Positions 28,048-35,742 of a stretch of DNA of 64,000 bases are shown in pieces. Numbering within the stretch: the first letter of the stretch is position 1; every line of letters begins with the position of its first letter. The notes under the pieces are model-generated. The model did no database searches. It was given only the letters and a program-made list of their open reading frames with translations, and was not told the origin of the DNA. Source of the DNA: an uncultured Candidatus Saccharibacteria bacterium (GTDB lineage Bacteria; Patescibacteria; Saccharimonadia; Saccharimonadales; UBA4665); contig CAMLQK010000001.1 of the NCBI GenBank assembly GCA_946482285.1, positions 186,001 to 250,000 of the forward strand. The letters are read 5' to 3'. The position numbers and the translations under genes are program-made.

Positions 28048-29483
28048 TAGTGGCTTGCTCCCCGGCGGCCAACAACCGATCGGATTGTTTTAAGGAAGAT
28101 GGTAAGATCCAGCCAGAGACTCCAGTTCTGGACATAATAGATGTCTAACTTTCGCCGTTCTTCAAAGCTGATGTCGCGGCGGCCGGAAACTTGGGCTAGG
28201 CCGGTAAGGCCGGATTTGACACTGAGGATAGCGTGGCGTTTTTTGTACGATGCAAGCTCGCGGGGAATAAGTGCGCGCGGCCCAATCAGGCTGATATCAC
28301 CCTTGACCACATTGATAAGCTGTGGCAGCTCGTCCAGGCTAGTGGCCCGCATAAAACGGCCGATTCGGCTAAAACGGGGGTCGTTTGGAATTTGGTCGCC
28401 ACCTTCGCGGTACAGCTTGACCAGTTCGGGCCGGCCCATCTTTACAAAAGCTTCTTCGGGATCAAGGCCGTTATATTTGGTAATGAGCGAACGGAATTTG
28501 TATACTTTAAATGTTTTGTTGTAGCGGGTAAGGCGCTCTTGGCGGAAAAATACTTCACCGCCATCGGATAGCTTTACTAAAACTGCCAACACCAGCATGA
28601 GGGGTGACGCAATCAGCAATAGGATACTGCTAAGGGCAATGTCGAGTAACCGCTTAATAATCCTGCCCCAGCCGAAAATAGCTGTCTGCCGCACGACAAT
28701 AACCGGTAGTGATGATCGAAACAGCTCAACCTCGATATTACCTACGAATAGCTCAGAATTTCCAGGTACAAACCGGTAGTTGACGTGGTTTTCCTGGGCA
28801 AAGGTAAGGATTTCGGTATTGCGCGTTTCATTTGTGAACATTTCGGTCTGGATGATGCCGTGTAAATTGCGGTGAGCCACCTTGGACGCCAGAAAATCTT
28901 TAAATGTTTTGTAGCAAGGCATTGAGAAGCTGGCACCATGTTTGTTGCTCACGATAGCTACTACTTTATAGCCGCTGCGAGGATGCGACAACGATTCAAT
29001 AATCTCGCTGGTGACACTACTATCGCCAATTACCACGACATTGGTAATGCCAAGGTTGTACTTAAATAGGACGGTGCGGATTGCGCGCAGCACGTTACGG
29101 TAAATGACTAAGAAGGCAAAGCCCATCAAAAAGCCATATATTGGCACCCAGCGCGCGGGGAAGATTGGCGTATCGTTTACGAAGTCGATAAACGTCAGGA
29201 ACATCAAGCCGATAAACGAGCCTACTACGAGCCGGCCGAACTCTATAAAGCGCTTCTCGTATATATTGCTGTTGTACAGGCCGAGCCAGGCAAAAATCAG
29301 GATCCAGAACGGCAGGATAATCAAGAATGCCTGCAAGTAGTCCATTGCTGCGACTGGTTCAATAAGCGGGCGGGAATCGAGTTTGACGCGCACGATATAC
29401 GCACCCACAAAAGCAGCGACTAAGGCTAAGAAGTCACCAACCACCAGACAGGCATTGTATACGAGGGAGGCGTTGTTCTTCAT
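28047..29483 (-). CDS. Polyprenyl-phosphate glycosylphosphotransferase (initiating enzyme)
   Basis: 478 residues. Four to five N-terminal transmembrane helices, a central Rossmann-like domain (CoA-binding type), one more helix, and the conserved catalytic domain beginning KRLLDIALSSILLL, with FFRQERL, KFRSL, ATSLDELPQLINVVKGD and SLIGPRALIPRE. This is the WbaP/WcaJ/CpsE family, which transfers a sugar-1-phosphate (Gal, Glc or a deoxysugar phosphate) from a nucleotide sugar to undecaprenyl phosphate to begin each polysaccharide repeat. A TACAAT box lies 12 nt before the ATG at 29483. Donor identity cannot be read. Confidence 0.88.
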   Translation of the reverse strand: MKNNASLVYNACLVVGDFLALVAAFVGAYIVRVKLDSRPLIEPVAAMDYLQAFLIILPFWILIFAWLGLYNSNIYEKRFIEFGRLVVGSFIGLMFLTFIDFVNDTPIFPARWVPIYGFLMGFAFLVIYRNVLRAIRTVLFKYNLGITNVVVIGDSSVTSEIIESLSHPRSGYKVVAIVSNKHGASFSMPCYKTFKDFLASKVAHRNLHGIIQTEMFTNETRNTEILTFAQENHVNYRFVPGNSELFVGNIEVELFRSSLPVIVVRQTAIFGWGRIIKRLLDIALSSILLLIASPLMLVLAVLVKLSDGGEVFFRQERLTRYNKTFKVYKFRSLITKYNGLDPEEAFVKMGRPELVKLYREGGDQIPNDPRFSRIGRFMRATSLDELPQLINVVKGDISLIGPRALIPRELASYKKRHAILSVKSGLTGLAQVSGRRDISFEERRKLDIYYVQNWSLWLDLTIFLKTIRSVVGRRGASH

Positions 29484-29542
29484 ATTGTTATTACGATTGT
29501 ACCACTATTTGTGCCGTTTCCAGTGGTACGCGTAAAAACTGC

Positions 29543-29548
29543 TATACT
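29543..29548 (+). promoter_or_regulatory. -10 box of a leaderless gtrA-lexA-like transcript
   Basis: TATACT with 7 nt to the ATG at 29556. Confidence 0.55.
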
Positions 29549-29555
29549 AAGGCCT

Positions 29556-29996
29556 ATGAAACCGTTCGTAAAGCGTTCTGCCAACCGCCAGGAGGTACTA
29601 CGGTTTTTGCGTTCGTACGTAGGCGGTACTGTATATTTTTGGAGTGGTTATGCCGTGTTCGCCGCCCTGTATAGCGGGCTGGGCTGGGATTGGCTATATG
29701 CTAAAATTGCCTGTGACATTGTTGGATTTACGCTGAACTACCTAGTGCAGCGATATTGGGCGTTCAGTGATATTGCCGCTGGCCACAAAGAGCAGGTTAT
29801 GGCAGGGAAGTTCTCGCTTATATCTGCTGTGGGTATTTGCCTGGACTACGCTGTTATTGCTGGCCTCAAAGCAATTGGTGTCAGCCCGTATCTTGGCTTC
29901 TTTGTATCCGCAGGTATTATGACTATCTGGAATTATGGATGGTACCGGTTCTGGGTTTTTTACGACACCTCTAAAAAATCTAAGCAAAGGAAATAA
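29556..29996 (+). CDS. GtrA family membrane protein
   Basis: 146 residues with four hydrophobic helices and the GtrA family features: LRFLRSYVGGTVYF-like first helix preceded by a basic segment, NYLVQRYWAFS after helix 2, and a matching WNYGWYRFWVF at the end of helix 4. GtrA proteins are proposed to flip or handle polyprenyl-phosphate-linked sugars, usually with a GT2 partner such as the two DPM1-like enzymes in this window. ATG 29556 is chosen over the upstream GTG 29511 because of the TATACT box 7 nt upstream. The stop is 3 nt before the LexA-like gene, so the two share a transcript. Confidence 0.82.
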   Translation: MKPFVKRSANRQEVLRFLRSYVGGTVYFWSGYAVFAALYSGLGWDWLYAKIACDIVGFTLNYLVQRYWAFSDIAAGHKEQVMAGKFSLISAVGICLDYAVIAGLKAIGVSPYLGFFVSAGIMTIWNYGWYRFWVFYDTSKKSKQRK

Positions 29997-29999
29997 CTA

Positions 30000-30440
30000 A
30001 TGGCTGAATTTGTCCGCCCCACTAAAAAACAACGTGAACTGCTGGAGTTCATAGATGGTTTTATTCGTCAGCATAATTATAGCCCCAGCTACCGTGAAAT
30101 TATGGGCGGGCTTAACTATACTTCTGTAGCCACAGTGGCACTGCATGTCAATAACCTAATCAAACGCGGGCATTTGGTGCGCCGTGAAGGAAAAGCCCGT
30201 TCCCTGGAAATTGTACAGCGCGGCAAGGCTGCTCCTGATGCGGCTGCAGAGCCAGTAGAAACACCTGAATCATGGCTGGTGGCCCAAACAGCAGCTCATA
30301 TTAAAAAGGCAGAAGACGCTGGCGAAGTGACTGCAGAGCACCTGGGTAATATAGAGACCCTGCTCGAGGCACTGAGCATCCTTGATATTGACACTGATGG
30401 GTATGATTTTGACGCTCGCTTTGATGCGTTGCGCTCTTAG
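30000..30440 (+). CDS. LexA-like DNA-binding protein lacking the autoprotease domain
   Basis: 146 residues. The first ~70 match the LexA winged helix-turn-helix: TKKQRELLEFIDGFI, YSPSYREIMGGL, then SVATVALHVNNLIKRGHLV and a basic wing REGKARSLEI. LexA then carries an S24 peptidase domain with a Ser-Lys pair and an Ala-Gly cleavage site. Neither is present. Instead there is a Pro/Ala-rich linker and a short helical, acidic domain (KKAEDAGEVTAEHLGNIETLL). It should bind an operator but cannot self-cleave on DNA damage, so the trigger must differ. Targets are unknown; I saw no convincing matching palindrome in the window. Co-transcribed with gtrA. Confidence 0.7.
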   Translation: MAEFVRPTKKQRELLEFIDGFIRQHNYSPSYREIMGGLNYTSVATVALHVNNLIKRGHLVRREGKARSLEIVQRGKAAPDAAAEPVETPESWLVAQTAAHIKKAEDAGEVTAEHLGNIETLLEALSILDIDTDGYDFDARFDALRS

Positions 30441-30447
30441 CTAGATG

Positions 30448-30467
30448 CGCTATGAGTAGCGTTTTTT
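30448..30467 (+). terminator. Short intrinsic terminator after the lexA-like gene
   Basis: CGCTA / TAGCG hairpin with TGAG loop followed by six T. The stem is short, so termination may be partial. Confidence 0.5.
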
Positions 30468-30518
30468 ACAATGTGTAGGCGCTATTTGTAGTGTACAATA
30501 AAAACATTAACAACCACA

Positions 30519-30604
30519 CTTAGCCTGTCGGAAGTACGTGCAACTCGTACGCTGTGCCGCAACGGTAAATGCTATTCGCATAAGCCCGATACGACAGACC
30601 TAAG
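30519..30604 (+). ncRNA. Compact cobalamin-type riboswitch aptamer
   Basis: Consensus cobalamin-aptamer pieces appear in order: CGGAAGTACGTGCAACTCG, then GCTGTGCCGCAACGGTAA, a small ATGC/GCAT hairpin, and AAGCCCGATA. A basal stem closes it: CTTAG (519-523)/CTAAG (600-604) and CTGTCG (525-530)/CGACAG (592-597), offsets within 30500-30604. An internal GTACG/CGTAC hairpin carries the TGCAACT loop. The long peripheral arm of class I elements is missing, as in the small AdoCbl-II type. The match is to remembered Rfam consensus, not a covariance search. A TACAAT box at about 30494-30499 could start the RNA. Confidence 0.68.
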
Positions 30605-30612
30605 GTACTCCC

Positions 30613-30677
30613 GAGCAGGAAAAAAGTATGCATACGACTATCTTCTAACGCCTGCTCAGGAAAACAAAAAGAGCGGG
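30613..30677 (+). promoter_or_regulatory. Expression platform with alternative pairings that can hide the Shine-Dalgarno
   Basis: CCTGCTC (30651-30657) can pair either with upstream GAGCAGG (30613-30619) or with downstream GAGCGGG (30671-30677), the probable Shine-Dalgarno 8 nt before ATG 30686. The two pairings exclude each other. There is no T-run, so control would be at translation, not termination. Confidence 0.55.
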
Positions 30678-30685
30678 TGTTTTAT

Positions 30686-32239
30686 ATGAGGGGACAAACA
30701 GCACTGTTGGAGCGCAGGGCCGATGCATCGGCCCTGCGTGCTGTGGTGCCAGTTCACGAACTATCATATGAGCACGAAACTCAGAGCCGTTTGGCGGGGT
30801 GGCTTGGCAGTATTGCCCTGGAACAGACTATCCATATGGAGTCACTGGATGTGCCCGAGCAAACTAATTTAGCGCAGCTGGTTGCCGAGGCTAAAACAGG
30901 TGATGAACAAGCTCTGGCGGCAGTGCGCATGAACGCTCACACTACCGTCATAGAAACCCTGCTTAAAACTGGTAACGTGATCCGCATAGAGGCGGAAGTC
31001 GCGCCGCATGGCGGCTTAAAGCAACATGGCCACACGTACGACTCTATCCACAGGAACAGTATGCGCGGTAGTGCCACAAAGGCGCCAGCAATCCGCCGGC
31101 GCACCGAGATCGAAGCCCTCAACTGGCAGCGTACAGAGGCCGCAATAGCCCATGGAGACCTTGATGACAATTGGCTTGTCACTTTTTCGTTACCGCCCGA
31201 AAGCATGTCTATTTCCGATATGAAAAAAGAAGGTTTTTTTGTCCACACCATGACAGCGGTTATCCAGGCCAGCACAGTACATGCCGATAGAGTAGTTACT
31301 GAGTCGGGCTTTGTGGGCGGTATGCAGCCGGTCGAAGAAGTACCGGATGCCTCCGACGAGCAAAATAACTATTTTATTGCCAATGCTGCACGAAACAGGT
31401 ACGACCTAGCTGCCGTTCGTGGCATGTATTACGCATGGGGTGTCGAAAATGCACATGTATTATCGACCGAAGATTTGCTAGCTATGCCACTGTTGATACC
31501 AAAAAGTATGATGCCCCATGGCGTGTCCAGCTTGGCTGAGCTGTATGACACCCATTTGGGCCAAGAGTACTTTTACGGGCTGCGCCAGCCCAAGCAGCCA
31601 TATGCAACATTTGCCGAGACATGCGCCACCAAAGCTCGCCAGTATAATTCGATTACCGAAGCAGTTGTGGGTGATTTATTAGATGCTGCTGCGACTTTAC
31701 AGGGCAAACCTGAGGCTACTGTGGCCCTATTGTACGAACGAGCCCAATTCCATGCCTTGGAGCGCGCGTTCCGCGACAAAACCATCGACGCCTCTGTTTT
31801 TGGGGCTAAGGGTAAGTATCGGACCGAGCGTGCCAGGGCTGCTTATGACAATAATGACATTATCACGTTTATGCGCGAGGCAAGCCTAGGCCACAAAGAG
31901 GCTGTTACCACGGCTTGTGGCGGCGGCGCTGGTGCTGACAAGAAGAGCGAAGGTAATACACAGGCCGGTAGTGAGGGCGGCGGTTCCGGCGGTGGCATTG
32001 GTGCTGCGGGGCTGGGTGCCGATAAGGGCGGCGAGGTAAAGTTAAAATGGCGCAGCGGCTACTGCCGTATTGATAAGAACAATTGTCCGGAAAGGGGCAA
32101 ACTAACCCTGGTGGCACAATGTGACGTTTGTATAAAGTGTCAATTCCGGTATTTCGACAAGGGCCTGGATCCGACAAAGTTTAGTAAATCCACGTCGCTT
32201 TTTACCCAGTTGAATGAGCTGTCGGCAGTAAAAAGTTGA
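30686..32239 (+). CDS. Unrecognised protein under the riboswitch, with Gly-rich linker and Cys-rich C-terminus
   Basis: 517 residues from ATG 30686, chosen for the GAGCGGG 8 nt upstream that the riboswitch could mask. No signal peptide or transmembrane helix. The ~420-residue N-terminal part is helical with conserved-looking stretches (EVAPHGGLKQHGHTYDSIHR, VRGMYYAWGVENAHVL). Then a Gly/Ser/Ala-rich linker (about 425-465) leads to a basic C-terminal module with five Cys: YCRIDKNNCPERG followed by AQCDVCIKCQF, suggestive of a zinc or Fe-S site. It matches none of the B12 enzymes, transporters or ribonucleotide reductases usually under cobalamin riboswitches. The stop overlaps the -35 of the next promoter. 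Confidence 0.65.
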   Translation: MRGQTALLERRADASALRAVVPVHELSYEHETQSRLAGWLGSIALEQTIHMESLDVPEQTNLAQLVAEAKTGDEQALAAVRMNAHTTVIETLLKTGNVIRIEAEVAPHGGLKQHGHTYDSIHRNSMRGSATKAPAIRRRTEIEALNWQRTEAAIAHGDLDDNWLVTFSLPPESMSISDMKKEGFFVHTMTAVIQASTVHADRVVTESGFVGGMQPVEEVPDASDEQNNYFIANAARNRYDLAAVRGMYYAWGVENAHVLSTEDLLAMPLLIPKSMMPHGVSSLAELYDTHLGQEYFYGLRQPKQPYATFAETCATKARQYNSITEAVVGDLLDAAATLQGKPEATVALLYERAQFHALERAFRDKTIDASVFGAKGKYRTERARAAYDNNDIITFMREASLGHKEAVTTACGGGAGADKKSEGNTQAGSEGGGSGGGIGAAGLGADKGGEVKLKWRSGYCRIDKNNCPERGKLTLVAQCDVCIKCQFRYFDKGLDPTKFSKSTSLFTQLNELSAVKS

Positions 32240-32265
32240 CAACCATAAGCATGATATAGTAAGAT
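32236..32265 (+). promoter_or_regulatory. Promoter of the 30-codon gene
   Basis: Perfect TTGACA (32236-32241), 18-nt spacer, TAAGAT (32260-32265). The leader of ~110 nt contains a GCGGT/ACCGC hairpin and a U-rich inverted GCGTTTTTA ... TTTTTACGC segment. Confidence 0.65.
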
Positions 32266-32384
32266 TTTTTCTATGTCTGCGGTATTGAGAGCACCGCGTT
32301 GCGAGAGACAAACAAAGATTCAATAAAAATAAATACAGGCGTTTTTAGTCGTTTTTACGCTTTGGCTCTTTTTGGAGGTCCAAA

Positions 32385-32477
32385 ATGCCGGTGAAAATAA
32401 AGATCATCCGCTCACGTCCGTCGCGAGTTGATGTCACCGTGCGCCATCCTGAGTGGCGCGAGTACATTATGTACTAA
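32385..32477 (+). CDS. Very small basic protein (30 residues)
   Basis: ATG 32385 follows a GGAGG Shine-Dalgarno by 6 nt and opens a 30-codon frame, MPVKIKIIRSRPSR ... HPEWREYIMY, closed by TAA. The peptide is strongly basic. It has its own TTGACA promoter, a long structured leader and a strong terminator that begins right at the stop codon, so it is a complete single-gene transcription unit and not chance. No relative is known to me. A second unit with the same plan (31 codons, also starting M-x-V-K-x-K) is at 59419-59514. A regulatory RNA whose leader is the functional part cannot be excluded. Confidence 0.6.
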   Translation: MPVKIKIIRSRPSRVDVTVRHPEWREYIMY

Positions 32478-32510
32478 AAGAACGGGCCTGTTTGCAGGCC
32501 CGTTCTTTTT
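32476..32510 (+). terminator. Strong intrinsic terminator
   Basis: 15-bp stem AAAAGAACGGGCCTG / CAGGCCCGTTCTTTT with TTTG loop and T-run; it also serves the convergent dsbA-like gene ending at 32529. Confidence 0.9.
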
Positions 32511-32528
32511 GCTAAGAACTGATAGTCG

Positions 32529-33152
32529 TTATTGTTTGTTTTTGAGCGCTTCGTCGATAGCTTTCTCGAAGGTTGTAATATCAGCCTTCACGTCTATGCG
32601 CTTGCCATCCAAGAAGAAAGTTGGTGTTTGCATAGCGGCTCCGGTCTTTTTGAAAGCAGCGATATCGGCGTTAATTGCGTCGTTAGTTGATTTTGCCGAG
32701 TAATCGGTGCGGAACTTATCCGTGTCAAGCTTTAGTTCAGTCGCGTAATCTTCAAACATTGGCTTGGGATTACCTTCTTCCGACCAAGCGTCTTGGTTTT
32801 GGTATAGCAGGTCGTACATTTCCCAGAATTTACCTTGCTTACCGGCAGCTTCTGCGGCACGTGAGGCAGCGAAGGCGTTGTTATGGATTTGGGTAAGTGG
32901 CAGGTGACGGAACTGGAAGGCCATGGTGTCTTTGTATTTTTCGATAACCTCAGTCACAACAGGGTAGTAGCTGCTGCATGCCGGGCATTGGAAATCGCCG
33001 TATTCTACCAGTGTAAGCTTCTTGTTTTCGCCCATAATGTGGTTGGTCGGTTGGGTCTTATTTGAACTTTCATCTTTTTTGTTGGAATAAATCAGAATTC
33101 CTGAAAATACGAGGACGATAACAATAATAAATCCCCAAAAGCGTTTGTCCAT
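32529..33152 (-). CDS. DsbA/BdbD-like membrane-anchored thiol-disulfide oxidoreductase
   Basis: 207 residues. One N-terminal transmembrane anchor (about 5-22), then a thioredoxin fold with the active site CPAC (Cys56-Cys59) in YGDFQCPACSSYYP, and the cis-Pro loop AAMQTPTFFLDG. The helical insertion between them is typical of DsbA/DSBA-like thioredoxins. It forms disulfide bonds in exported proteins outside the membrane. No VKOR or DsbB partner is seen in the window. Start supported by AGGAG and a TATAAT box upstream. Exported Cys-containing proteins here, such as the RHS protein and the 203-residue protein at 44849, are possible clients. Confidence 0.88.
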   Translation of the reverse strand: MDKRFWGFIIVIVLVFSGILIYSNKKDESSNKTQPTNHIMGENKKLTLVEYGDFQCPACSSYYPVVTEVIEKYKDTMAFQFRHLPLTQIHNNAFAASRAAEAAGKQGKFWEMYDLLYQNQDAWSEEGNPKPMFEDYATELKLDTDKFRTDYSAKSTNDAINADIAAFKKTGAAMQTPTFFLDGKRIDVKADITTFEKAIDEALKNKQ

Positions 33153-33237
33153 GTGTGTAAACTCCTAATTTCCTTTTTAATTATACAATGGCACCCGTAA
33201 TTGCAAGCCATTGTTTGGAAAAACGTGCAGCTGATCG

Positions 33238-33243
33238 TAAGAT
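33238..33243 (+). promoter_or_regulatory. -10 box of a leaderless CNNM-type gene
   Basis: TAAGAT with 6 nt to the ATG at 33250; no Shine-Dalgarno. Confidence 0.45.
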
Positions 33244-33249
33244 AGGTAT

Positions 33250-34293
33250 ATGATTCTGTTTATCGTTGCCTTAGTGCTGGCCGGACTAGCATTGTTGTGT
33301 ATTGCACTGCGCAAAACATACGCTATTATTCCACCCAAAGAGCTGAAACGCCAGGCACGAGCAGGTGACACTTTGGCCAAGGTGCTATACCGTGCAGTGG
33401 CGTATGGCACCAGCCTGCCACTGCTGTTGTGGACGATTATCGTTATTTCTACAGCTGCTAGTTTTGTAATTCTGGCGCAAATAGTGCCGCCATTTCTGGC
33501 GTTCGTAACTGAAGTACTTATTATTGGCTATGGTTTTGTATGGATGCCCCACGGCGATGTTAGCCAGATAGGCGTAAGAATCGTCGTATGGCTAACCCCA
33601 GCAGTTACCTGGTTGTTGTCCCATTTGCAACCGTTGTTTGGCCGGATTGGTACATGGGTGGCCGCCCATCGTCCTGCCACAGTGCATACTGGCCTTTATG
33701 AACGCGAGGATTTTCTGACACTCATAGACCGCCAGCGCGGACAAGAGGACAGCCGGTTTTCCTCAGATGAACTGTCACTGCTGACACACGCCTTAACCTA
33801 CGGTGACAAAATAGTCAGCGATGTTATGGTACCGCGCAAAGTGGTGCGCAGCATCAAGGCCGAAGAAACCGTGGGCCCCATAATGATGGGCGAGCTGCAC
33901 GATAGCGGCCATTCCCGCTTCCCGGTATACCAAGATAGTGAAGAGAATATTGTTGGTACCTTGTTTTTACGCGATTTGATAAATGCGCGCAAAGGCGGCC
34001 ATGTGCGCTCAATCATGGACGCCTCAGTATTTTATGTACACGAAGATTATACGCTCGAGCAGGCGCTACATGCCTTCCTTAAGACCAAGCGCCACATGTT
34101 TATAGTGGTAAACAGTTTTGAAGAGTTTGTAGGTATTATTACTATCGAGGATATTTTGGAGCAGGTTATCGGCCACAAGATAATTGACGAATTCGACCGC
34201 TACGATGACATGCGGGCCGTGGCGCTGCACCAGGCAGAAAAAGAGCACAAGAACCGCAAAAAAGCAGCAGAAACAGTTGCCGAAACTAAATAA
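33250..34293 (+). CDS. CNNM/CorC-like membrane protein with paired CBS domains
   Basis: 347 residues. Four hydrophobic segments in the first ~125 residues, then a linker leading to a CBS pair: first CBS around GDKIVSDVMVPRKVVRSI and SGHSRFPVYQDSEENIVGTL, second around RSIMDASVFYVHE and VVNSFEEFVGIITIEDILEQVIG. This is the TlyC/CorC (DUF21) layout associated with Mg2+/Co2+ efflux, though the membrane part diverges from classical DUF21 and the C-terminal CorC_HlyC domain is missing, replaced by a short charged tail. CBS pairs usually sense adenine nucleotides. Gene has a leaderless-type start. Confidence 0.75.
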   Translation: MILFIVALVLAGLALLCIALRKTYAIIPPKELKRQARAGDTLAKVLYRAVAYGTSLPLLLWTIIVISTAASFVILAQIVPPFLAFVTEVLIIGYGFVWMPHGDVSQIGVRIVVWLTPAVTWLLSHLQPLFGRIGTWVAAHRPATVHTGLYEREDFLTLIDRQRGQEDSRFSSDELSLLTHALTYGDKIVSDVMVPRKVVRSIKAEETVGPIMMGELHDSGHSRFPVYQDSEENIVGTLFLRDLINARKGGHVRSIMDASVFYVHEDYTLEQALHAFLKTKRHMFIVVNSFEEFVGIITIEDILEQVIGHKIIDEFDRYDDMRAVALHQAEKEHKNRKKAAETVAETK

Positions 34294-34327
34294 ATACAAT
34301 ACTCTTTATATTTGTAAATAAAAGAGT

Positions 34328-35728
34328 ATGTCCGAAATACCCGATACCCCACATAATCATGACACACAGCCTGCAGGGCACTATTTTGATGTTAGTAAAG
34401 AATTTTATGAGCTTCGGCTGTGGACTCCCCATAACATTGGATACGATCCTTACGACGGTGATCCGGCGGCGTACGTGTCTAATATACGGAGAGCATACGG
34501 CGTTATTACAAACGGCTATGGCGCAGAAATTACAGACGTTCCATCGTTTGAGGAAGATGCCAAGAGCCTGGCCAGAGGGTGGCTTTCGGAGCACCGGTTA
34601 CGCCTGCGGAGTATCGTACCCACGGTGGGCGTGCCTTATGAACCGCTGCGCCGACAATTCAGAAGCCAATTAACGGATACTATCTGTGCAGCTTCGGCAG
34701 TACCTGAAATAGAGGCAAGGCTGCGGTTTACTGAAGCATGTAACGCCATTGTTGCGTCAGTTGTCCAGACCGAGATGACTGGCCGCGAAGTACGTAATCG
34801 TCCTATACAATTCAGTGACATTGGAGCTATGGCTGTGCAGAATATTAACGGGCAAATGGCTGCACTTGATATCCGCGCGGCCGCCCAGCCCTTTTTTAGC
34901 CTTCCGCTGGAGCACCAGCAAGATATTGTGGGAGTTTTTGGCGACGATTTAATTGGTTTTTGGAGCTTGGCACATACACACGACCTAGAGGTTGTCGCTG
35001 AAGCCCACCTGCCAACACTCCGCGAGGAATATGACGGTCTGCCACGAATTCTGGAATCCGCAAGTAACAGCCGTGACGTTATGCGACTCTACCTGAATAA
35101 CCCTGCCGCTTATGCCAAACTGGTGAGTAGGGCGGTGTACTATGAAGGATTTTCGCCTGAAGAACTCGAGTCAACAGCAGCCCAGCTTGGAGTTGGGCAG
35201 CAGATGGCATTGCATACGGGCGACCTTATTCCGAAAGAACAGCTCTTTAGGTTATTTGACAAAGCTTCAAGAGCAATAGCTGCTGATATATATTCAGCAT
35301 ATAACGCGCCAAAGTTTATGCGTGTGAGCCGGTGGGATGGCGTTAACGGCAATGTTGTCGAAAAACTAGTCAAAAACTTCAATGGTAAAGTAACAAATGT
35401 CAGACTTGAACGCTTGGAAGTTGATGAAGCTGCTATGGATCGGACATTCCGAAAAGTTGAACCGCCGGAAGATATGCAGGATGTTCGCCGGTATATTTTA
35501 ACAGCAGACATGAAAAGCTCTGGCCGGGCGGCGGTACCTTCTGGCGTGGAATTCGTTATTTATTACCGTAAAAATCTGATGTTCAGGATGGCGAGAAAAC
35601 CGGCTTCGGGGCAGAAAGCGCTTGACGCTATGGTCGCAGAGGCCAAAGACAATGCTCGTATTATTGAAATTGAAAATATTGAACAGGCTGGAAGTGCAGG
35701 CGCTCCTAGCTTGGGAAAACGCAGATAA
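34328..35728 (+). CDS. Unrecognised soluble protein sharing a domain with the next gene
   Basis: 466 residues, mainly helical, no signal peptide or membrane segment. A region near residues 342-395 (LVKNFNGKVTNVRLERLEVD, then RRYILTAD) is clearly related to residues ~90-142 of the protein encoded next door, and both end in a basic G-L/K-R-R tail. The N-terminal part has no motif I can place. A TAAATA box 7 nt before ATG suggests a leaderless mRNA. It is followed 14 nt later by its paralogue, so the two probably act together. Function unknown. Confidence 0.6.
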   Translation: MSEIPDTPHNHDTQPAGHYFDVSKEFYELRLWTPHNIGYDPYDGDPAAYVSNIRRAYGVITNGYGAEITDVPSFEEDAKSLARGWLSEHRLRLRSIVPTVGVPYEPLRRQFRSQLTDTICAASAVPEIEARLRFTEACNAIVASVVQTEMTGREVRNRPIQFSDIGAMAVQNINGQMAALDIRAAAQPFFSLPLEHQQDIVGVFGDDLIGFWSLAHTHDLEVVAEAHLPTLREEYDGLPRILESASNSRDVMRLYLNNPAAYAKLVSRAVYYEGFSPEELESTAAQLGVGQQMALHTGDLIPKEQLFRLFDKASRAIAADIYSAYNAPKFMRVSRWDGVNGNVVEKLVKNFNGKVTNVRLERLEVDEAAMDRTFRKVEPPEDMQDVRRYILTADMKSSGRAAVPSGVEFVIYYRKNLMFRMARKPASGQKALDAMVAEAKDNARIIEIENIEQAGSAGAPSLGKRR

Positions 35729-35742
35729 AGAAGGGATTTTGC

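Noticed and set aside
30613..30660. GAGCAGG/CCTGCTC hairpin as a transcription terminator of the riboswitch
   Set aside because: The loop is 31 nt and the following bases are A-rich (AGGAAAACAAAAA), not a T-run; competition with the Shine-Dalgarno is the better explanation.
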